Source of the DNA: Acidobacteriota bacterium | Lineage (GTDB): Bacteria > Acidobacteriota > Vicinamibacteria > Vicinamibacterales > UBA8438 | DNA: 6,229 bases | Direction of reading: 5' to 3' | Assembly (NCBI GenBank): GCA_003533545.1 | Contig: DQEK01000154.1 | Span: 1-6,229, forward strand | Shown here: positions 1 to 4,978 of the stretch, piece by piece | How positions within the stretch are numbered: position 1 is the stretch's first letter | Layout: each line of letters begins with the position of its first letter | Position numbers and translations under genes: made by a program | Notes under the pieces: model-generated | The model's input: the letters and a program-made list of their open reading frames with translations, nothing else | The model's database searches: none | Told to the model about the DNA's origin: nothing

Positions 1-80
1 ACTGCGCATCTCGTAGCACCCACGATTGTGGCGAGGAGATCCGGTGGTGCCGTGGCAAGCCGCTCAGACACTGGGCTCAT
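1..80 (-). CDS. trpC: Indole-3-glycerol phosphate synthase, N-terminal fragment (runs off the window)
   Basis: Only 26 codons plus two bases are inside the window. The frame opens at an ATG (80-78) inside the end of trpD and reads MSPVSERLATAPPDLLATIV, continuing GATRCA before the edge. The DLLATIV-ATR pattern resembles the usual N-terminus of TrpC, the enzyme that decarboxylates and cyclises carboxyphenylamino-deoxyribulose phosphate into indole-3-glycerol phosphate. A GGAG (87-84) lies three bases before the ATG, which is close spacing; a GTG at 71 is an alternative start. The start lies 17 bases inside trpD, in another frame, so translation is probably coupled. The active-site residues lie outside the window. 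The assignment rests on this short match and on its place after trpD in a trp operon. Confidence 0.78.
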   Translation of the reverse strand, partial: MSPVSERLATAPPDLLATIVGATRCA

Positions 81-1092
81 CTTCTCCATTCGAGACAGCT
101 ACGAGACGTTCGAGCGCCGCACGGGCCCGACCTTCATCAATCGATGCGGCTGCCATCACGGTTCCTTCTCGAAGGCTCTTAGCCCGCGCCATGATCACCA
201 AGCCCACCGCGGCATTTACCAATACCATGTCGCGAGCGGGCCCCTGCTGTCCGCGTAGCACCTCCCGTGCAACCACTTCATTCTCTTCGGGAGAGCTGGT
301 ACGCAGGTCCCGCGAGTTTGCGACCGGCACCCCGAAATCGCTGGGATGCAAGTGAAAGGTACGCACGCGGCCCTCGAAATACTCAGAAACCTTCGTGTAT
401 CCCGTAGTAGTTACTTCGTCAAGACCGTCGGCGCCATGGGCGACCCAGGCCCGTTGGGAGCCCAAGATTCCGAGCGACCGGGCGATGAGATCGGTATGCT
501 CAGCCCGAGGCACTCCAACTAGCTGTTGCCTGACGCCGGCTGGATTCGTAAGTGGCCCAAGTAGGTTGAACGCGGTACGAACCCCCAATTCCTTCCTGGG
601 AGGCCCCGCATGACGCATCGAAGGATGAAACGTCGGTGCGTATAGAAAAGCGACACCGCACAAATCCAGGCAACGCTCGACCGTTGACGGTGTCACCTCG
701 ATCGCTACGCCAAGCGCGCCGAATAGGTCGGCACTGCCACATCGACTCGACACAGCTCTGTTTCCATGCTTTGCGATGGTGACCCCACACCCCGCAAGAA
801 CGAGCGCAGCGAGCGAGGATACATTGAAGGTCGAGGCTCCGTCGCCCCCGGTACCGCAGGTGTCAAAAAGGTCCCGCCGTGAGGCTGACAACGGAACCGA
901 GTTCGCCCGCATTGTCTGCGCGAGCCCTACAATCTCCGGAGCGCGCTCACCCTTCATCGAAAGTGCGATAAGAAACCCCGCGATCTGGGCCGAGGTTGCC
1001 CGCCCTGCCATGATTTCCTCCATCGCTAAGGACGCCTCGTCGACGCGGAGGTCCTCCCGACGTTTGAGCTTCTCAATCAACTCCGGAAACAT
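64..1092 (-). CDS. trpD: Anthranilate phosphoribosyltransferase
   Basis: TrpD transfers the phosphoribosyl group of PRPP to anthranilate, the second committed step to tryptophan, in the cytoplasm. The 342-residue product is full length for the family. An N-terminal helical domain (about 1-65) is followed by the nucleoside phosphoribosyltransferase alpha/beta domain. Visible motifs are the PRPP-binding glycine loop CGTGGDG (79-85), KHGNRAVSS (108-116) with GSADLFGALG following, the anthranilate-site stretch GPPRKELGVRT (163-173) leading into NLLGPLTNP, and the metal-binding Asp-Glu pair (225-226, in GLDEVT). The ATG shares one base with the trpG stop (TGATG) and has GGAG five bases upstream (1101-1098), which supports this start and coupled translation. 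It is not fused to TrpG, unlike the E. coli protein. Nothing looks broken. Confidence 0.98.
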   Translation of the reverse strand: MFPELIEKLKRREDLRVDEASLAMEEIMAGRATSAQIAGFLIALSMKGERAPEIVGLAQTMRANSVPLSASRRDLFDTCGTGGDGASTFNVSSLAALVLAGCGVTIAKHGNRAVSSRCGSADLFGALGVAIEVTPSTVERCLDLCGVAFLYAPTFHPSMRHAGPPRKELGVRTAFNLLGPLTNPAGVRQQLVGVPRAEHTDLIARSLGILGSQRAWVAHGADGLDEVTTTGYTKVSEYFEGRVRTFHLHPSDFGVPVANSRDLRTSSPEENEVVAREVLRGQQGPARDMVLVNAAVGLVIMARAKSLREGTVMAAASIDEGRARAALERLVAVSNGEDEPSV

Positions 1093-1658
1093 CAGAACTC
1101 CAGAAAGTTGCGAAGAATGCGGTGTCCCACGTCAGTCAGGACCGACTCGGGGTGAAATTGGACGCCGTGCACAGGCCACTTCTTATGTCTGATCCCCATG
1201 ATCGTTCCGTCGTCAGTAGCGGTCGCGGTGACCTCTAGCTCACCGCGACACGTGTCCGGCGTGATGGCGAGTGAGTGATACCGGGCCGCAGCAAATGGGT
1301 CGGTGATGCCTTGAAAGACGCCCCGTCCATCGTGTTCTATTGTCGATTGTTTGCCGTGGACCAGAACTTTGGCGGGTCCAATTTTTGCGCCAAACGCAAC
1401 TGCGATTGCTTGGTGCCCGAGGCACACGCCGAGAATCGGAATACGGCCCGCGTGCTGCCGAATAGCGTCCACGGTCATGCCGGCGTCTTCCGGACGACCA
1501 GGGCCCGGCGAAACCACGATGTGACTTGGTGCTAGAGCGCCGATCTCGTCTATCGTGAGTTGGTCATTGCGGCGCACCTCGGGCGCTTCCCCAAGCTCGC
1601 CCAGGTATTGCACTAGGTTGTAGGTAAACGAATCGTAATTGTCTATAACCAATACCAT
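1092..1658 (-). CDS. trpG: Anthranilate synthase glutamine amidotransferase subunit
   Basis: TrpG hydrolyses glutamine and channels ammonia to TrpE for anthranilate synthesis. The 188-residue product is a class I glutamine amidotransferase of normal length. It opens with VLVIDNYDSFTYNLVQYLGE, and carries the oxyanion-region PGPGRP (51-56), the nucleophile Cys79 in GVCLGHQ, HGK (101-103), RYHSL (126-130) and the His169/Glu171 partners in FHPES. The frame is open further upstream into trpE, but homology begins exactly at the ATG at 1658, seven bases after the trpE stop, so I chose that. No strong ribosome binding site is visible, so translation probably depends on coupling to trpE. TrpG and PabA belong to one family and this subunit might also serve folate synthesis; no pabB is visible here. 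Confidence 0.97.
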   Translation of the reverse strand: MVLVIDNYDSFTYNLVQYLGELGEAPEVRRNDQLTIDEIGALAPSHIVVSPGPGRPEDAGMTVDAIRQHAGRIPILGVCLGHQAIAVAFGAKIGPAKVLVHGKQSTIEHDGRGVFQGITDPFAAARYHSLAITPDTCRGELEVTATATDDGTIMGIRHKKWPVHGVQFHPESVLTDVGHRILRNFLEF

Positions 1659-1665
1659 GAGCAAC

Positions 1666-3138
1666 TCACACCATTTCGAGAGCCCTGAGTAATGCCGCCG
1701 CTTTCGCCTTCGTCTCGTTGAATTCCGCAGTAGGGTCGGAATCAGCCACGATGCCAGCCCCGGCCTGCACATGTGCTATTCCATCTTGAATAACAATCGT
1801 ACGGATGGTTATGCAGCAGTCCAAATTCCCCGCAAAGTCCACGTAACCAATCGCTCCCGCGTAAATGCCACGAGGGCAAGGTTCGAGGCCCGTGATGATC
1901 TCCATTGCTCGAATCTTCGGGGCCCCGGACACGGTGCCGGCTGGAAAGCAAGCTGCAAGTGCATCGAGACGGTCCTGGTCCTCTCGAAGCTGCCCCTCCA
2001 CCTTCGACACCAAATGCATCACGTGTGAATATCGCTCCAACTCCATGTACCGCGTGACCCGCACTGTCCCGAAACTGCTAACTCGTCCAATATCGTTCCG
2101 CCCTAGGTCCACAAGCATCACGTGTTCGGCGCGCTCCTTTTCGCTTTGCTGCAACTCTTCGGCGAGGCAAGCGTCGTGCTCGTCGTCTCGGCCTCGGGGT
2201 CGCGTTCCCGCGATCGGGTGAGTAACAACTTGCTGTCCCTCCACGCGGACCAACATCTCCGGCGACGAACCGACGATGGAGAGGGGGCCCATTTTGAGAA
2301 AATACATATACGGGGACGGATTCACGTGGCGCAACGCACGGTACACCGTGAATGGGTCTCCTGTGACCTTCTTCTCAAACCGTTGCGATAACACGACTTG
2401 GTAGATGTCACCCGCCGCAATGTGTTCTTTCGCTTGGAGCACCGCCGCTTCAAACGCTTCCTGACTCGTATTCGATGTCACTGAGTCAGTCGCGGTATCT
2501 GGCGGGACCGGTTCGGAAAGCGTCCTATCCAACTCCTGCTCAAGAAAATGGACCTTCGCTGTTGCCAGTTCATAAGCCATTCCCAGGTCCGTATCCGGAC
2601 CGACTCGAGCATTCGCGATGACCAGAATTCGGTGTTTGACATGATCAAAGGCAAGAATCGTGTCGAACAGCATGAAACCTGCATCATCTTGTTGCAATGA
2701 TGTCTCGTCCGATTCTCCCCAAAGTGCGTTGAGCGACGATTCGAACCAAGCAGCCGCCTCGTAGCCTAGAAACCCTACCGCGCCACCTGTAAACCTTGGT
2801 AGTTCTGGCACTAGCGGCGCTTGGTAATCACCCATGACCTTCCGAAGGTGGGAGAGAAAAGGCACGTCTACACTACGCGCGGCTCCCCCTTCCTCTATGA
2901 GAGTTGCGCCATCTCGGGCACGAAGCACCAAAAAGGGGTCTTTACCCAGGAAGGAATATCGCGCAATTTGTTCCCCGCCCTCGACACTTTCAAAGAGAAA
3001 CGCATGGTCCGAGTGCTCCGCGACCTTGAGGAACGCAGAAAGCGGGGTCAGCAAGTCGGCTCGTACCTCCTTCCATACCGGCACGAAGGTGCCCTCGGCA
3101 GCAAGCGCTTGGAAGTCCGTGAACGATGTCTGCGTCAT
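1666..3138 (-). CDS. trpE: Anthranilate synthase component I
   Basis: TrpE converts chorismate plus ammonia (from TrpG) into anthranilate and pyruvate. The 490-residue product has the N-terminal anthranilate synthase domain (about 15-170) and the C-terminal chorismate-binding domain (about 225-485). Motifs include LFES (48-51) and NPSPYMYF (273-280), corresponding to the tryptophan feedback site in characterised TrpE proteins, so the enzyme is probably inhibited by tryptophan. Also present are PIAGTRPRG (308-316), LVDLGRNDIGR (342-352), MHLVSKVEG with probable catalytic His375, PAGTVSGAPK (399-408) and the C-terminal QAGAGIVADS. The frame extends 28 codons upstream, but those codons lie inside aroDE. 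The ATG at 3138 has GAGGAG (3152-3147) eight bases before it and overlaps the aroDE stop by four bases (ATGA), so it is the preferred start. Amino- versus aminodeoxy-chorismate synthesis is settled by the neighbours trpG and trpD. Confidence 0.98.
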   Translation of the reverse strand: MTQTSFTDFQALAAEGTFVPVWKEVRADLLTPLSAFLKVAEHSDHAFLFESVEGGEQIARYSFLGKDPFLVLRARDGATLIEEGGAARSVDVPFLSHLRKVMGDYQAPLVPELPRFTGGAVGFLGYEAAAWFESSLNALWGESDETSLQQDDAGFMLFDTILAFDHVKHRILVIANARVGPDTDLGMAYELATAKVHFLEQELDRTLSEPVPPDTATDSVTSNTSQEAFEAAVLQAKEHIAAGDIYQVVLSQRFEKKVTGDPFTVYRALRHVNPSPYMYFLKMGPLSIVGSSPEMLVRVEGQQVVTHPIAGTRPRGRDDEHDACLAEELQQSEKERAEHVMLVDLGRNDIGRVSSFGTVRVTRYMELERYSHVMHLVSKVEGQLREDQDRLDALAACFPAGTVSGAPKIRAMEIITGLEPCPRGIYAGAIGYVDFAGNLDCCITIRTIVIQDGIAHVQAGAGIVADSDPTAEFNETKAKAAALLRALEMV

Positions 3139-4598
3139 GCCTGTGACTCCTCGGCAGCCCGAAGCGCTTCCTCCGCGACCCTCCTGAACAGTTCGTAAGA
3201 GGGCCGCAACCCGAACCACCATTCAAACTGCCGTACCGCCTGTTCAGCCAACATGTCCAATCCGCCAATAGTGCGGCACCCAACCTCAGCCGCCTCAGCC
3301 AGTAACCGCGTGGGACTGGGGTTGTAAACCAGGTCGTAGACCGTTGCGCCTCCAGATAGTTCAGACGAGCCAATCGGCGTCGCGTTCGCAGCCGGAGCCG
3401 TGCCCACCGGCGTTGAGTTGACCAACAAATCCCATGAGCCCCGCTCTGGTGGCATGGTGCCGACCTTGCCGTCCACGATGTCCGCCACGGCCTTGGCCCG
3501 ATCCAGTCGCCGCGCGCAAACCGTGACAATCGCACCACTCATCGCTAGAGCAACGGCGACTGCACGGGCCGAACCGCCGGCCCCGAGGACCGTGGTTTGC
3601 AGGCCCCGCACACCGCCACCGCGTTGCAGCGGGGCCAAGAACCCAGGCACATCGGTGTTTAATCCCTCCCAACCACCGGGTCCTCGTCTTAGTGTGTTGA
3701 CTGCTCCGACTCGTTTTCCCAATTCGTCCACTGAACACAACCACGGCATCAGCGTTTCCTTAAACGGTGCCGTGACACTAACACCCGTCACGTTCAGTGC
3801 CTCCAACAAACCAAAGATGTCTTCCGGGTCGGTAGCTTCAAACGGTATGTAGATCGCATCCAGATCGGCCGCAGCAAATCCGGCATTGTGCATTGATGGC
3901 GAGAGTGAATGCCCGATGGGAGCCCCCACGACCCCATAGATCGCGCTTGCGGACGATGTCTCATGGAACCGATAACGCTTTATCATGTCTGGGATTGGCA
4001 CCTGACCAGGGGCCACTCCTTCGCCCCCATAGGTCCAAGCCGATCCGAAATGATCGGGAAGTAACCTGGTCGGTGCACCGATGTCTCCCATTCCGAGCAA
4101 GACAACTCGGTCGCCGCTATGAGCGCGGCCGAGACGGAGTAGCCTTATCACGTCGCTGCCGGACTGCACGTGAACCGCAATCTTTACCAATGCGGCGCCG
4201 GTCGCACGCATCGCGACATACCGCTGTTCCAGATCGGCCGGTATGCCTGTAAAGTCGTGCGACGAGAGCACGATGTTTCGGCCTCGACGGGCCGCAATCA
4301 CGTCCTCGAATCCACCACGCCACTCAAGGTCGACCCACTCGGCGCCCAGCTTCAAGGCCCTTTCCAAGACTCTCCTGCGCTCTTCATCAGATCCGTCGAA
4401 GCGTCCTCCCTCCCAAGTAGGACGACAAGTGACCAAGACGGGCAGCCGGCGTCCCGCCAACGCTCCTTCGAGATCGAGGTCACGCACTCCGTCTACCCGC
4501 AACTCGACCAGATCGGCCCCGATGACCGCGTCTCGCCGCGTACGCAGTTGGGCCGTCGTTTCCGCGGTCACAGTGGCACAGAGTTGGGCTCTAGCCAT
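3135..4598 (-). CDS. aroDE: Fused type I 3-dehydroquinate dehydratase / shikimate 5-dehydrogenase
   Basis: This 487-residue protein combines shikimate pathway steps 3 and 4: dehydration of 3-dehydroquinate, then NADPH-dependent reduction of 3-dehydroshikimate. Residues 1-212 form a type I dehydratase with ELRVD (32-36), TCRP (57-60), catalytic His114 in SSHDF, Schiff-base Lys139 in LVKIAV, and APGQ (196-199). Residues 218-487 form AroE, with GHSLSPSMHN (229-238), catalytic Lys280 in APFK, Asp316 in NTDVPGF, nucleotide loop GAGGSAR (339-345), CARR (361-364, likely NADP phosphate contact), NSTPVG (394-399) and the closing GLDMLAEQA. All key residues of both halves are intact. The frame stays open upstream to a TTG at 4619, but that codon is inside the terminator stem; homology begins at the ATG at 4598. 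The gene heads the trp operon and overlaps trpE by four bases. The only ribosome-binding-like sequence (GGAGAGG) lies within the upstream hairpin, 12 bases away. Confidence 0.96.
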   Translation of the reverse strand: MARAQLCATVTAETTAQLRTRRDAVIGADLVELRVDGVRDLDLEGALAGRRLPVLVTCRPTWEGGRFDGSDEERRRVLERALKLGAEWVDLEWRGGFEDVIAARRGRNIVLSSHDFTGIPADLEQRYVAMRATGAALVKIAVHVQSGSDVIRLLRLGRAHSGDRVVLLGMGDIGAPTRLLPDHFGSAWTYGGEGVAPGQVPIPDMIKRYRFHETSSASAIYGVVGAPIGHSLSPSMHNAGFAAADLDAIYIPFEATDPEDIFGLLEALNVTGVSVTAPFKETLMPWLCSVDELGKRVGAVNTLRRGPGGWEGLNTDVPGFLAPLQRGGGVRGLQTTVLGAGGSARAVAVALAMSGAIVTVCARRLDRAKAVADIVDGKVGTMPPERGSWDLLVNSTPVGTAPAANATPIGSSELSGGATVYDLVYNPSPTRLLAEAAEVGCRTIGGLDMLAEQAVRQFEWWFGLRPSYELFRRVAEEALRAAEESQA

Positions 4599-4639
4599 AA
4601 AAGGAAAAAGCCTCTCCAACGCATTAGCTGGAGAGGCTT
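4599..4639 (-). terminator. Intrinsic terminator / attenuator hairpin immediately before aroDE
   Basis: On the minus strand AAGCCTCTCCA (4639-4629) and TGGAGAGGCTT (4618-4608) are perfect inverted repeats, giving an 11-bp GC-rich stem with a 10-base loop. They are followed by CTTTTTCCTTTT, which runs directly into the aroDE ATG. This is the form of a Rho-independent terminator, but it lies in front of the operon that it precedes, as an attenuator would. The 3' arm also carries GGAGAGG, the only Shine-Dalgarno-like sequence for aroDE, so the hairpin may limit translation as well. Whether it stops transcription in vivo is not shown by sequence. Confidence 0.85.
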
Positions 4640-4689
4640 GTCATCAGTTGTCTGGGTTTGCTTGCTCAGACTAAAAGGCGTAGCTCTCC
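4630..4689 (-). promoter_or_regulatory. Possible antiterminator pairing
   Basis: GGAGAGCT (4689-4682) can pair with the 5' arm of the terminator, AG-C-CTCTCC (4638-4630), as eight base pairs with one bulged C. The two structures exclude each other. A ribosome waiting at the Trp codons (4713-4708) would leave this segment free, while one reaching the leader stop (4668-4666) would partly cover it. The geometry fits attenuation. The pairing is weaker than the terminator stem and is inferred by eye. Confidence 0.5.
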
Positions 4690-4767
4690 GTTACAGATAA
4701 GTCCGTGCCACCACAAGCACGGACCATCCCCCGTGTGTCTCTTTGCGTTTCGATTCCACACGTTCAC
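4666..4767 (-). CDS. trpL: Candidate Trp-rich leader peptide
   Basis: This frame of 33 codons starts at GTG (4767) and ends at TGA (4668-4666), 27 bases before the terminator stem. It contains tandem Trp codons (TGGTGG at 4713-4708, in the context CLWWHG) and another Trp at codon 4. Three Trp in 33 residues beside a terminator and the trp operon suggests a leader peptide whose translation senses charged tRNA-Trp. The start is uncertain: a GTG at 4761 is also possible, and AGGTG upstream is only a weak ribosome binding site that would fall at or outside the predicted transcript end. The symbol is given by role, not by homology. Confidence 0.5.
   Translation of the reverse strand: MNVWNRNAKRHTGDGPCLWWHGLICNGELRLLV
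4701..4724 (-). promoter_or_regulatory. Leader hairpin enclosing the tandem Trp codons
   Basis: GTCCGTG (4724-4718) and CACGGAC (4707-4701) form a perfect 7-bp stem, extendable by one G-U pair, with a 10-base loop that holds TGGTGG. It occupies the position of the 1:2 pause hairpin in classical trp leaders. A translating ribosome would melt it. Its role is inferred. Confidence 0.5.
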
Positions 4768-4781
4768 ACCGAGCACACCTG

Positions 4782-4811
4782 AGGCTAGCAAACGGGTCTC
4801 GTGGCTGTCAA
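4782..4811 (-). promoter_or_regulatory. Candidate promoter of the aroDE-trp operon
   Basis: A perfect TTGACA (-35, 4811-4806) is followed after 18 bases by TAGCCT (-10, 4787-4782), which matches three of six consensus positions including the initial TA and final T. Transcription would start near 4775, giving a leader of about 175 bases that contains the Trp-codon frame and terminator. The -10 is weak and the start is very close to the candidate GTG, so the exact promoter is uncertain. Confidence 0.4.
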
Positions 4812-4905
4812 TCGGACCCGCGTTGCAAAGTGACTGGGCTGGGGTGGCCACGTTGGAAGCTGCAGCCGACATTCCACTTACAAGTCCGTGAAGACGGCCT
4901 TTTCT

Positions 4906-4918
4906 CTTGACCGTCAAG
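4906..4918. promoter_or_regulatory. Palindrome over the plus-strand -35 box
   Basis: CTTGAC-C-GTCAAG is a perfect 13-base dyad that covers the -35 element of the S55 gene promoter. It lies in the divergent intergenic region, where a repressor or activator site would be expected. It could also be chance, since part of it is the TTGAC core itself. Confidence 0.35.
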
Positions 4919-4934
4919 CGTTTCCTTCGATAAT
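4907..4934 (+). promoter_or_regulatory. Sigma70-like promoter of the S55 peptidase gene
   Basis: TTGACC (4907-4912) and GATAAT (4929-4934) each match the consensus at five of six positions and are 16 bases apart. Transcription would start near 4941, leaving a 5' UTR of about 38 bases before the ATG at 4979. Confidence 0.65.
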
Positions 4935-4946
4935 AGAAACGTGCAG

Positions 4947-4960
4947 GGCGCGAGCGCGCC
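4947..4960 (+). promoter_or_regulatory. GC-rich hairpin in the 5' UTR of the S55 gene
   Basis: GGCGC-GAGC-GCGCC forms a five-pair GC stem with a four-base loop, extendable by a G-U pair. It starts about six bases after the predicted transcription start. The 18 bases between it and the ATG (4961-4978) contain no Shine-Dalgarno-like sequence. It may affect mRNA stability or translation, or may bind a regulator at DNA level. Confidence 0.45.
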
Positions 4961-4978
4961 TACTTCCCAGACAATCTT

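Noticed and set aside
1659..1772. Upstream extension of trpG to 1772
   Set aside because: The added residues lie within trpE coding sequence in another frame and have no similarity to glutamine amidotransferases.
26..4252. Plus-strand open frames opposite the trp and aro genes
   Set aside because: They overlap strongly recognised minus-strand genes, show low-complexity Arg/Ser/Pro-rich translations and contain no recognisable domains, as expected of antisense shadows.
4599..4619. TTG at 4619 as the start of aroDE
   Set aside because: It lies in the terminator stem and loop and would add seven residues (MERLFPF) with no match to the dehydratase N-terminus; the ATG at 4598 fits the family.
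4669..4725. Short frame from ATG 4725 with GGGGG just upstream as an alternative leader peptide
   Set aside because: It reads MVRACGGTDLSVTESYAF and contains no Trp, so it cannot explain tryptophan sensing, although its start signal looks better than the GTG. It stays a possible competitor.
4599..4775. T-box riboswitch or TRAP-binding leader
   Set aside because: I see no T-box consensus segment and no regular series of GAG/UAG triplets in the leader, so ribosome-mediated attenuation fits better.
4666..4917. Open frame of 83 codons from an ATG at 4917 through the intergenic region
   Set aside because: It spans the candidate promoter and has no family resemblance. Only its 3' part, with the Trp codons, is kept as a candidate leader peptide.
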